Positions 42,779 to 55,062 of a stretch of 64,000 nt of DNA are shown piece after piece. Source of the DNA: Euptelea pleiosperma (taxonomy: Eukaryota; Streptophyta; Magnoliopsida; Ranunculales; Eupteleaceae); contig CM068549.1 of assembly GCA_035048495.1 (NCBI GenBank), positions 14,665,103-14,729,102 on the forward strand, written 5' to 3'. The translations under genes were made by a program, and so were the position numbers. The notes beneath the pieces were generated by a model, which worked only from the letters and a program-made list of their open reading frames with translations, was not told where the DNA came from and searched no databases. Numbering within the stretch: position 1 is the first letter of the stretch; the number at the start of each line of letters is the position of its first letter.

Positions 42779-45691
42779 TGAAAATAGGGTTTTTTTTCCG
42801 CGTCGTTGGTTACGAAAACCCTAGAATCAACAATTTTTGTAATTATCCGAATCTTGTTCACTTCAAATCCTGCAAAAATCACAGGGTTTTACAGTGGCTC
42901 GTGTCGGGTATCGTCCGCACTCGGGTTAGTGTGCTTAATTCAAAGACATGAAATGACGGATTTTTATCAAGAAATTGCTCTGAAACTCATGGATGGAAGG
43001 ATGAGAATGGTGAGGTGGATTTTTAAAATATCATTCTTGACTTTTAGAGAGAGAAACTATTAAACTAATGTGAACAACAGAAAATGAGAAATTGCCAACT
43101 TAATAATGGAAAATTGAAGATTTATTTATTGAACGAAATTCAAATTTACATTGCATAAACTAAGGGTAAAACAAAAATTTTAAATTAAGAAAAAGAGAAG
43201 AGAGAGAAAGGATGAAAGGGTGAAACCTAGTAAGCATGTAAAGTAGAGAGAGAAAAGACACTTAAGAGAGAGAAGAGATGGTAAGAGAGAGAAAATGAAA
43301 AGACAATGGGATCACCTTTGCAAACTCACCCCGAATTGGATCGGTCAATGAAGAAGAGTGATTGGCTGATGATTGGCCATTTGATTGACCATGATGTGCA
43401 TCAAGTCATGGTTGAAGATGAGGATAGGGTTGTGCAAACTGTGAAGGAGAAGAACCCGATGGTTTGCAAGAATGCTACGGCCTGCTACCTTGCAGGTTGT
43501 GGCTTGTGGTGGCTGTGGGCTGGCCGATGAAGATCCACATGGTGAGAGGAAGTAGCAAGGAAGGGCTCACGGTGATGGTGCAGTGGCAACACCAGCAATG
43601 GCGGAAAGTGATGGAGGCGATAGCAGAGGTGTGTAGCGACCACACAGGATCCAAGGAGGGAAGCTCACGGCTTCCTCCTTCTCTCTTCTTCCTTCTCTTT
43701 CCTTCTGGATTCTTTTCTCTTTTTTTTTTGTTTGTTTTGCTGCTTGCTGCGATGTGCAGCAACGATGGTAGGAGCGGTGGTTGTGGCAGATCTGCAACTT
43801 AAGAGTTGCAGATCGTATGGAGAAGGTTGGTGGGGCGGAGGCTATGCAGCGTGGAGATGAGGGTGAAGGGGGGCGGTGAAGTGAAGGCGGTGCTGCTAGT
43901 GCAGTGGCAGCAACAATGATGAAGGGGGGGGGGGCGAGCTGGGCTTGCACTCCAGCAGGTTGGAGTCCTCTCCTCCTCTCTTCTCTTCTCTTCTCTCTTT
44001 CCTTTCTTTTCTCTTTTTTTTTTGTTTTTTTTGTTTTTTTGAGCAAAACGGACTGGAGGTTGCAGGTTGCAACTCCAGCGACGTTAGAGAGTGTGGGGGC
44101 GGTGGCTGGTGCACACCAGTCCAATGGAGGTAAGTCTAACGGCTTCCTCTCCTTCTTTTCCTCCTCTCTCCCTTTTTTTCTGGTTTTTTTTTTTTTTTGC
44201 TTTGGGGGAGAAGAGGAGGGAACGACTGAGGGTTCTTGAAGGAGAACGTGAAGAGAGGAGAGGTCTTGAGGGCATAGCCTTCTTGAGATCCTTGGGACGT
44301 GTGGAGAGGAGATAGCAGGTTGCAGGTTGCAGGTTGCCAGGCCATAAATGGAGGACGGTTTCGAGGCAAGGGAGAGTGACGGCTTGGGATAAAAAATTAG
44401 AAAGTGAGTTGAGGGCCAGTGAGAACGGCTTGGGTTTTAGTTTTTATACATCTCCCCATCTTTCCCAAGCCATTCTCTCTAATATGATCAAATCTAATGG
44501 CCCAAAACACTCTTCTCTCCCCTCTTCTAGGACATGTACAGCCACAATTAAAATAAAGAATCTTTTTCTCAAATGCTTTCCAATCCCTCCAACCCTATTG
44601 GCAATTCCAAAAAGATTTTCCTTCTATATTGAAAACAACACATGCCCTTTCTAGTTTAAAACCTATGTTCGTATTAGTTATGGCTTTCTAAAAAATCAAG
44701 GTTTTCTAAAAAGCATTCATAATCTTTTCTTTCCAATTTCTCTTACCATAAAGAACAATTTAACCAAAAGATATTTTCCATTTTCAAAAGAAGATGTTTG
44801 AGAAATCATTTTCCCTATTGCCATCTATAGAGCCGCAATCTTGTTGGCCATTGGGATGAGAAGGGAGATCATGTGGCAATTGTCGAATGATGAGGAATGG
44901 ATGGTGATGATTGGCTGAGGTAAGTCATGGATGGGTGACGGTGAGGGAGGAGAAGATCGGATGTTAGGAGAATCTAATGGATATGAATGGAGATGATGGA
45001 GATCTAGTGGCGATCGGATGGTGAGCGGATGATTGGGCAATAATCTGATTATCCGACGTCGGACAGATGATCGTAATGGCTCAGATGATGATGATGAGGG
45101 CACGTGGTGAGCGAAGGATGACCATAAGATGTGGAACTCAGGGTTTTAGAGAGAGGAGAGAGAAAATATTACAAAATAAAGGAGAAATGCTAATAGAGGG
45201 TCTTGAACCCTGGTCTTTGACTTGGTCTTCTGCATGCTTTACCAACTGAGTGAGTCCTCATCTTATGTTAGTTGAGAAGCTTTAATGTCCTTAGTCTCTT
45301 CTTTTCTCTTGATTTTCTCTCAGGCTTTTTCGATTCTCTGGCTCTTCCTGTCTTCAGCCTACTTCTTCTTGTCTAAGTCCATTGGCTCTTTATGCTTTGA
45401 TCAAAGGCTCTGGCAGTCAGTTGTGGGCCCACAATCCTTAAAATTCTCCAATCGGGTTTCCTGCGATAAAAGAAGCGAGTAATGAGACTTAATCAGAACG
45501 GCTTTATATCTAGACTTCCGAAAATGTGTTTAATGCATGCAAATATACCATTTCGTCCAGAAAAGTGTGTTCTACGCAACAGAAGATACTCTTACGTAGA
45601 AAAGTAGGTAAATAGAGTATTTTACGTAGGAGAATGCAATAACGCTAAAAGGATAATTGCTTAAAATAAGCACTTTTGAGCGAATATCACA
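42779..45691 (-). repeat. LTR4, with many one-base indels
   Basis: Matches LTR2/LTR3 overall but carries dozens of small insertions and deletions between about 42790 and 45980, and few clear substitutions. The pattern looks like uncorrected long-read consensus more than natural divergence. Confidence 0.72.
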
Positions 45692-47597
45692 ACCCCCAAC
45701 CAGCATATTGCCAATCCTTGGCAATTAGTGCGAAGTAAATGAGCTTAAAAGGGTTCTGCACATGCTGCACACTTTTTCATATTAGCTCCGGGAAAACACC
45801 GTTCGTCAAATTATTGAATGATGCAAAAACAGTTACATGCTAGCGAAGAGTTTGAAAGTTTTGGCAAGACTACAGACTGATAATCATGACCCAGAATAGT
45901 CAGACTCTGCTGTTGGTGTGCTCAACATTCTCATCATCCAGATAAAGATTTCCAGATCACCTCTAAGTTTTCTGCTCTCGACCTCACTCTCACATGTTTA
46001 GCACTCAGAATAGAATCACACAAGAAGGGTTTTCTTCTTTTCTCTCAATTTATATGTGAGGAGATGTATTTAAAAGAGGCAAAAGATCTCACATATGTTT
46101 TATTTGAAGGAAGGACATCTTTAACAGAAGAAGATCTCATGATTGGAATACCACTTCACTCGGGAACGTCAGATCAAACTCTATAGCTTCCTTTCTCCAA
46201 TCTCCACATTTTATGATCGTGCTATCCTAGAATCAAGTAGGACTTTCTTGGGTTGTAATGAGGCTTAGGTCAGGTGTAGAGAGATACAGGATTTCAAAGA
46301 TCTTGAGAGGATATTGCCATTTTTTTGAATTTTTCCTGCGACGTAACACCATTATCTGGTTCTTTTTCCTTTTTTTTTTTTGTATTTTTCTCTTTTTCTT
46401 GATATTTCTGAGACTGCTCAATTTCTTTTCAGCTCTTCTTCATACTTTCTTTCTATATTTTGTTTTTGGCTTGAACCACTTTTTTTCCTTTTGATTCTTC
46501 TTCTTTACTTTTCTTTTTCACGGTACACCCACATCAGTTATTCTTTTGTCCATCTCAAAATAAGGGTAGCCAGTCATATTTCGTAGCTGGACTGGATTTT
46601 AGGTTGATGGGTTTGCAAAGAAAAGGCTTTTATAGAATGGCTCAAGGGGTTTCTAGTGAAGTATAATTCAGGTGAGTAAGAAGGCTGAATGGTTCAGAAA
46701 AATGGCCTAAATCATTTTCTAGGGTTTGCACTATCATGTATACTGTCTTGACTGGATATAGAGAAGGTTCTGTCGTAGTAATCCAATGTTGATGTCGTTC
46801 CGAGTTTTATGATCGAAGCAAAAGATAATGAGATCTCTCAACGAATATTGCGGGCATGAAGAATAGTGAGTCATCTTGTGACTCAGAATTGTTGTATAAC
46901 ACTCTGAATTGATTAAAGGCTCGAAAGCTCACTGGGTTAGGTCTCCACAATTATTCTCGCAGGATCTCTAGAATTTCTAAACTTAGGATGACTCTGATAT
47001 TGATAGTGTACAATTGTGCCGAATATGAGTTTTTCTGAGTTTTCAAACCTGCTGTAGTCACGCTTGAATTGACTCAACGCTAACTTTAAACAAAAATTGA
47101 CATCCTCAATACTGACTTAACGGAGGTTTTCAGCTAATCAAAGTCAGGGTATTTGACACATTTTTGAAATTCTAGAAAACTTTTGGAGAACATCGGAAAT
47201 CACTCTAAAAACAACTTTTTTTCTTTTTTTTTTTTTTTTAATCAAAATGAAGACATGAGTTTTGGTAAATACCCACCCCCAACCAAAAGACAGCACCGTC
47301 CTCGGTGCTCATGACCGGGACATAAAATGTTAAAAAATCGGTGATGATGATGCAAAGATCAGGAGGATGTTACCAAGTCAGCAGAAACTCGACAGTGTGT
47401 GGTACCTGATGATCGGAAGAATGAATGTACCTGCATTTCCAGAGATATAACAGTAATAACAAATGCATGAGACTCATGTACTCTAGGAATACCGGAATTG
47501 CCTTTCCGAAAGCGCTAAGTTTTACGTCTTCAGCCAGACACAACGGGGGTGACAGGCACCCCCAACCAAGTTGGAGCACAGGAGACTGAGTGGATCA
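45692..47597 (-). other. Unit 4 non-coding 3' region
   Basis: Equivalent to 8817-10734, with scattered indels (45820-45990, 47160-47230, 47357-47365). No gene seen. Confidence 0.55.
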
Positions 47598-48752
47598 TCA
47601 GTCGACATAGACAGGATCGATGAGATCGATCTCAAAAGTCTGAATGAATAATACGTCAAGTTCATGGAACTGTTTAAGACGCTGGCCATTTACCTGGAAT
47701 GAGGAGTGATCCTTGGGATCCTCAATAGTGATTGCCCCAAAGGGTGTGACTGCTGTGACCGTATAAGGACCGGTCCACCTAGACTTCAATTTCCCAGGGA
47801 AGAGATGAAGACGGAATTATAAAGAAGGACCTTCTGTCCTGGATGGAACTCTTTCCTGAGGATGCTCTTGTCATGTATCCACTTCATTTTGCTTTGTAAT
47901 TCTTGGACAAGTTGTAGGCATCATTTCTGAGTTCTTCTAACTCATTCATTTGAAGTTTTCTCTCCTCCCCTGCAGAGTCGAGGTCGAAGTTGAGTTTCTT
48001 AATGGCCCACAGGGCACGATGTTCAATCTCTACCGGAAGATGACAGGGTTTCCCAAAAACCAGACGATAGGGAGACATATTGAGTGGGGTCTTGTAGGCG
48101 GTTCTGTATGCCCATAAAGCATCAGTGAGACGAGTAGACCAGTCTTTACGTGTGGTATTGACTGTCTTCTCCAAGATCTGCTTGATCTGACGATTAGAAA
48201 CCTCCACTTGACCACTAGTCTGCGGATGATAAGCTAGGGCAACCTTATGGGTTACCCCATACTTTTTCATTAATTTCGCGAATATCCTATTGCAGAAATG
48301 GGTGCCCCCATCACTAATGATGGCCTTAGGGGTACCGAATCGGGCGAAGATGAACTCCTTTAGGAATTTGACCACTACTTTGTGGTCATTGGTCTTGGTG
48401 GGAATGGCTTCTATCCATTTGGATACATAGTCTACCGCAAGGAGAATGTACTCAAAACCATAGGAAACTGGAAAGGGCCCATGAAGTCGATGCCCCAAAT
48501 GTCAAATATTTCATCGACCTGGATGGGAGTTAGGGGCATCATGTTCCTCTGGGAGATGCGGCCTAGATGCTGGCAATTAGGACAGGTTTTGCTGTAGATG
48601 TGGGCATCTTTAAATAGTGTAGGCCAGTAGAATCCGCATTGCAAAACTTTTTCTGCAGTTTTCTTAGTACTGAAATGACCACCACAAGGTTGGTCATGAC
48701 ACGAGGACAAGATATTGAGTTGGTCCGACTCAGGGACACAGAGACGAATGAT
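47598..48752 (-). pseudogene. Unit 4 integrase segment, three frameshifts
   Basis: Single-base deletions near 47813 (G run), 47890 (T run) and 48474 break the frame. The zinc site, the catalytic D/D/E and the GPY/F motif are all present but in different frames. The shared TAG is at 48753-48755. Confidence 0.8.
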
Positions 48753-49526
48753 CTAGTCAGGACAGTATTTATACAAATAAGGGTCATCCCAAGAGTAGTA
48801 CTTAACTCTTGCTAGGAATTGGTTTTTGTCCTGTTTTGACCAGTGTGAAGGCATTTCTTCGGTGACAAGGTAGTTGACAATGTCAGCATACCAAGGATTA
48901 ACAGAGATGGCGAACAGTTGTTCGTCTGGAAAGGTTTCAGGGATGGGCTGGGTGTCGAAGGATGACTCTAAAGTCAGTCTAGACAAGTGATCAGCCACTA
49001 CATTCTCAGTTCCTTTTTTATCCTTAATCTCGAGGTCGAATTCCTGCAGTAAGAGAATCCATCGAATTAATCGAGGTTTGGTTTCCTTTTTCGACATGAG
49101 ATAACGAAGGGCTGCATGATCAGTGTACACAACCACCTTAGTGGCTAAGAGGTACTGACGGAATTTATCAAGGGCGAAGACTACCGCCAGGAGTTCTTTC
49201 TCAGTGGTAGAGTAATTCATTTGGGCAGAGTTAAGAGTTTTGCTCGCGTAGTAGATCACGTGTGACCTTTTGTCAACTCTCTGCCCTAGAACAGCGCCTA
49301 ACGCGTAGTCAGAAGCATCGCACATTACCTCGAAAGGTAGAGTCCAATCTGGGGGACGGATAATGGGTGCAGTAGTGAGCTCAGATTTGAGACGCTCAAA
49401 TGCCTTGACACAGTCAGCATTAAAGTCGAAAGGACTATCTTTAGCTAGAAGATGGGACAGAGGTCGAGCGATTTGAGAGAAGTCCTTGATGAATCGCCTA
49501 TAGAATCCTCCGTGTCCCAAAAAGGA
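48753..49526 (-). pseudogene. Unit 4 RNase H segment
   Basis: Same as unit 1, with no extra lesion beyond the shared flanking stops. Confidence 0.85.
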
Positions 49527-51183
49527 TCAGATGTCACGCACGGACTTAGGAATGGGCAAGGTCGAGATGATATCGATTTTAGCTTTGTCGACCTCAATGC
49601 CCTGATGGGAAATGACATGTCCCAGAACAATGCCCTTCTTCACCATGAAGTGGCATTTCTCCCAATTGAGGACAAGTCGCTTGTCCTGACAGCGGTGAAG
49701 TACAAGCCCTAGATGGTTCAGACAGTCATCAAAGGATGACCCAAAGACTGAGAAGTCATCCATAAAGACTTCGAGGAATTTTTCCACCATGTCAGAGAAT
49801 ATGCTCATCATACACCTTTGAAAGGTCGCGGGTGCATTGCAGAGGCCAAAGGGCATGCGCTTGTAGGCAAAAGTGCCAAAGGGACAGGTGAAAGTTGTCT
49901 TCTCGTGGTCCTCAGGGGCGATTGGTATTTGATTATACCCTGAGTAACCATCGAGGAAGCAGTAATAGGAATGACCTGCTAGTCTCTCCAACATCTGGTC
50001 GATGAAGGGTAAAGGAAAATGGTCCTTCCTAGTGTTGGTGTTGAGTCGTCGGTAATCGATGCAGACTCTCCACCCTTTCTTCAGGCGCTGGGTGACCATT
50101 TCCTTATGCTCATTTTCCACAACTGTGAATCCTGCCTTTTTAGGGACGACATGAATAGGACTCACCCATTTGCTATCGGAGATGGGGTAAATGATACCCG
50201 CATCTAACAGTTTAAGGACCTCGTCCCGGACTACATCCTTCAAGACGGGGTTCAACCTCCTCTGGTGTTCTCGAGAGGTTTTGGATTCATCCTCAAGATA
50301 GATGTGATGTTGGCACACCGAGGGGTCTATGCCACGAATATCATCTATAGTCCAACCTATCGCAGATTTGTGCTCGTTGAGCAGCTCGAGAAGTTTTTTA
50401 CGTTCACTCTCAGACAAAGCGGAAGTAATAATGACAGGGTAGGTTTCCTTAGGACCAAGATAGGCATAGGAAAGATCTGTTGGAAGTGGCTTGAGCTCCA
50501 ATATTGGAGCAGATGGAGTAGAAATAGGTGTCACAGAAGACACGGATTGAAGAGGTTGACTTTAGTAGGTAAAGGAAGGATGGGTTCTCTGGCCATGGTT
50601 ATCAGAGGCTCGAACTCGATGAGAGGAGCGGGGATCTCTATCAGTGGAGTAGTCTCCAAAAGATCATTGAGATCAGAAATAGCTGACTCTGTTGCAAAGT
50701 CAGCTCCAAAGTGTTCTAGACACTGCTTAAGAATATCTTCGGTGGAGTCCGGGATTAGACTCTCAACGGCACACATTTCATCGGTCACTTCGCGATCGGC
50801 ATCTTGTTGCATTAAACGAAAGATGTTGACCTCAGCTTTGAGGTTACCGAAAGCAATGGACATGTTTCCGTCCCGGCACCCGATGTGTGCGTTCGCGGTG
50901 GCAAGGAATGGACGGCCTAAGATGACCGGAATGCGGTTATCCTGACACGGCTCGGTGTCAAAATGATAAAGTCCACAGGATAATAAAAGTCAGCGACTTT
51001 TACTAGGACATCTTCAATGATTCCTCTTGAAATCTTGATGGACTGATCAGCCAATTTCAGGGTGACATTAGTAGGCTTCATATCTTTCAGTCCTAACTGC
51101 TGATATACCGAGAATGGTATGAGGTTGACGCTAGCCCCTAAATCTAGCAAGGCAGTGCAGCTAAAGTTGTCACCAATTTCACA
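49527..51183 (-). pseudogene. Unit 4 protease and reverse transcriptase segment, two frameshifts
   Basis: Deletions near 50556 and 50961 separate the protease, the linker and RT. The RT core with FMDD is uninterrupted. The shared TAA (51184-51186) and TGA (49527-49529) are present. Confidence 0.82.
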
Positions 51184-51404
51184 TTAGACAGTTGGGCTAC
51201 CTAGATCCTTGTGTTTGATCACACTGTTGCGTTGAATGAACGCGGTAGCTTTTTCGGCCAAGAAGGCAGCTTTGGGTACATGCGTACGCCGCTTAACTGT
51301 GCACAAGTCCTTGAGGAATTTGGCATAGGAGGGAATTTGCTTGATAGCAAAAGGAATGGGATATTGATCTGGACGTCTTTAAAGACGTCTAAGATCTCTG
51401 AGAA

Positions 51405-53349
51405 TTACTGATCCCGCTTATCTTGGACAAGTCTGTCCGGGAAGGGAGGCTTTACTCGACAAATGGATTTGTCTTTAGCATTCGATTTCTGCACAGGGAT
51501 ATCAGATGTTGGTGAAGAGGTGGAAGAAGCAGAGGTAGGATTGGTACGAGTTTCCTCTGTACGAGTGATGGGTGCTGGAGATGGCACCGGTGGTGGTTGG
51601 ACTCCCATGTCCACAGTTTTTCCAGATCGTAGGGTGGTTACAGCTTGCACCTCCCCTTGATAATTCTCTCATTCTGGCTTTGAGATTGGGAACCGATCTC
51701 ATATACTGCTCCTTTGGCATTTCCTTTTGGGTTGGCGATGAGTTGGCTAGGAAAGATCCCCTTAGCCTTCTCAGCTTCCAAGTTACCTAGACGTTGCTCT
51801 AGACGAAGCATGGATTGCTGTTGCTGTTGCTCTAGGCGTTGCATAGATTGAGTAATGAGTTGAGCTAGAAGGTCCTCAATACCAGGTTTGGGGACCGACT
51901 GTTGGGGAGCAGCTAATGGGAGCTGAGACACCAATTCGCAACTCGAGCTCATCGGGGCATTATAGTTATAGGCGGAAGAATTAGTTGGGACAATCTGTTG
52001 GTTCTGAAAGTTCTGGGGAACTCTTTGCTGATTCTGAAATGTGCTCTGTTGTCCAGAGTATTGACTCTGTTGGAACTGCTGGTTCTGAGTAGATGGGTAC
52101 TGATTCTGCTGATATTGTCCCTGATTGAATTGCCTATTGGGTTGATTGAACCCAGGAGGATACATGCCCTGAGGCTGACGCGGAGGTTGAGCTTGTGGTT
52201 GAGTAGACTGCGGCCTCCAAGAGAAGTTAGGGTGGTTTCTCGTGTCCGGATGATAAGATTGACTATACGAGTTCTGAGTGGGTGGTTTGTATGTGCTGAA
52301 AGCACAAACTTCTTCCTGAAGAGGATTAGACCATCCTTCATTCAAAGGACAATGCTCAGTAGTATGGGAGGGTTGCAGACAGAGGGTGCAGGATTCCATA
52401 GGGCTCTCGTGTCCCACATGCATGACTGGGGTAGATTGTTGAGTAGGTTTTTGTACAGACACAGCCAGTGCCGAGACTGACTTGCTCAACTCTTGAATGA
52501 CAGATCGAAGCTCAGTATCAACTGTAGCATCATGTCCCTTGGTTGTCCTTTGGACTGAAGTGGTTCGACTGAACTCTGAGTCATTCGTCCAATGTTGAGA
52601 GTTTTCTCCTAACTCTCCCAAGAATTTGTATGCATCGGTCGGAGTTTGGTGCAGGAATTTTCCTTGGCACATTGACTCTACCATGGTCCGGGACTCATCA
52701 GTAAGTCCCTTATAGAAGACGTGGACAAGATTGCCCTTGTCGATGCTATGGTGGGGACACTTAGTCAGGTAGTCTTGGAATCTATCCCATGCTTCAAAAA
52801 ATTTCTCATCGGACTTCTGTCTAAAGTCCTGAATGAGTTGCTTCATTTGGTTGGTCCGAGTCATGGGGTAGAATTTAGACATGAATTTGCCCACCAATTC
52901 TTTCCAACTGCTGATTGAATCAGCGGGTAAGGAGTAGAGCCAATCTGAGGCTCGGTCTTTGAGCGAGAATGGAAAAACTCGCAAACGGACATTGTCATCA
53001 TCGAGGTTCTGATTCTTGAAAAGTAGGATGACATGTTGGAATTCCCTAATATGGGAATATGGGTCTTCTCTTGGGAGACCACGAAAGGTAGGCAGCATTT
53101 GGATCGTCTGCGGTCTGATCTCAAACTGTACCGCCGTAGTAGGTGGGAGAATAATGCAAGTGGGCGGATTCGCAGAAATAGGGCGAACGTCTCGATAAGA
53201 GGTCGTTCGACTGCCATGACTACAAAGGTAGTAGTACTGGGGGAGGCGGGTGGGGAAAGAGATGGGGAAGAATTCAGTGGAGGATCCACTGTAGGTACGT
53301 GATTCTCAGATCGAACCAAGCGTTTGTTCGGACGATTCCAAACGGGCAT
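51405..53349 (-). pseudogene. Unit 4 Gag segment, frameshifted
   Basis: A 2-base insertion (TC) near 51667 shifts the C-terminal part and a missing G near 53181 shifts the N-terminal part. The gag domain and CCHC knuckle remain readable. The linker to protease also lacks one A near 51350. The shared TAA lesion is at 51405-51407. Confidence 0.82.
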
Positions 53350-55045
53350 GCGCGAATGAAGCAAGCTCTATACTTGGCAAAAAGTTGCCAGAGAGGAACA
53401 CTATCCTAAATGATGCACACCAAGCACAGATAATCCTATTCTAAGCAATCAGGATATATTTTAGGAATTATCTTTGTTAGTTTTGGGGCTAGAGTAGATT
53501 ATGACAGTGGGCGGACCACTGGTTTATCTTTTAACCGCCGGACTAACTGTTTTGCACTCAGAGGTTCTCACCAGGCTACACTCTTTAGAGAGAATCCTTT
53601 AGTACTAACTCTAGTTAACAACAAGGCAATCCGAAGCCTAGACAGACGTGCGGCACAATGGCTGACTTAAGTACGTCCCAGACTAACCGGATTGGTCAAG
53701 TGTATAAGAAGAGTGTTCCCTCGGGTTAAGCTCGGGTTGATGCGTGTTCCTAGTCCACACGTAACTAACCGCCGAATAGTCCAAGATGCCACGTCGAGCT
53801 CAGTGTACTTGAGTAGCAGGGACTTATGGGTGTGTTAGACAACAGGGACCCGCGCTCGTGGTCTTATTTCGATTGGATGTTAAGCGGGTTCGCTTTGCGT
53901 GGATTTTTCCTCGAACACCGGGCTAATTGGCTCTACTTCTTGATTCTTTTTAATTAAATGGAGCCTTGGGATCAAATCAGTTGGAATGATGAGGTGGGTG
54001 ATGAAATCCCACCAGTTTCAATTTGGAGCAGGGTCTGCTCTCTTAGAGTTGATTGATTAACGGCCACGCCACGCAAGTCGAAGAATATGGATGCGAAAGC
54101 AAATAGACAAGCGGCAATGAGTCACCCAATGGCGCAGTATCGCATTCAAGGTGAGGATAGAGACTTACCTCCCGTGGGCCACGCCACGGGGTCGCCTCCG
54201 TGGGTTAGAGAGGGGTATCCTAATGGGCTTGGGCCCGACTCCACCTCTTTGAGCTTTCGCTCTCTACCCACACTGGATCGTGTTCCTGCAGAAACAGTTA
54301 GATCGCACGGTCTAGGTATGTGGGATTCTATTTGGAAGATCCTTGCCTTTTTAGGGTTCACTGAACAAGCACTGAATTTAGGCAAGTTTTTGAATTAATT
54401 TCCAAATTCGAGATGGGTTAAAATTTAGGAATTCCCAGATTGGAAAATACCTAGATTGGAAAGTTTCCCGAACTGTGGAGATCTTCCAAGAAAGATTTGA
54501 TTGCGAGATCCCTTATAATTTTTGGGAAATTTCCCAAAATTGAATTTCTGCTAGATTTGGGGTGTTTCCTTTTGCAGACTTTTCCAAATTCGGAAGATTT
54601 CTAAAGATAGAAATTCTTCTAAAGAGGAAACTTCTAAGAGGGGAAACCCTAATTTAGCAAAGTTTCAAGATTTTAGAATCTTTCCAAAAATCGTAAATCC
54701 TTGATTGGTGATTTCTAAAAATCTGCAGAATATAAAACCCTAATTTTTTTGAATTTTGATTTTATTATTTTTGTGGTAATTTCCACTTAATCTAGGGTTT
54801 CTAAAAAACCCTAGAACAAGATCTAGCAGTTATATGGAAAGCTGTAAAAGTCCTAAATTATTACAAATTGCACTCGGCCTTCCGAGGCATTAAAAATAGT
54901 AATTTAAAAACTGCTAAAAAAAATCCCTAAAAACACAAAATAGAATTTTCCCGAAAAGGTCGGGCTGGCCAAATTGAGCAGCTTTTCACTTCAGCAACTT
55001 TCCAATTCCGTCTTTACGTCCTTTTTCGCACTCCCGAACACCCGA
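53350..55045 (-). other. Unit 4 5' leader
   Basis: Equivalent to 16492-18188 and nearly identical to it; much cleaner than the unit 3 leader. Confidence 0.55.
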
Positions 55046-55060
55046 GCGGCAGCGGCGCCA
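55046..55060 (-). other. Primer-binding site, unit 4
   Basis: Same tRNA-Asp-type sequence as the other units. Confidence 0.8.
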
Positions 55061-55062
55061 TT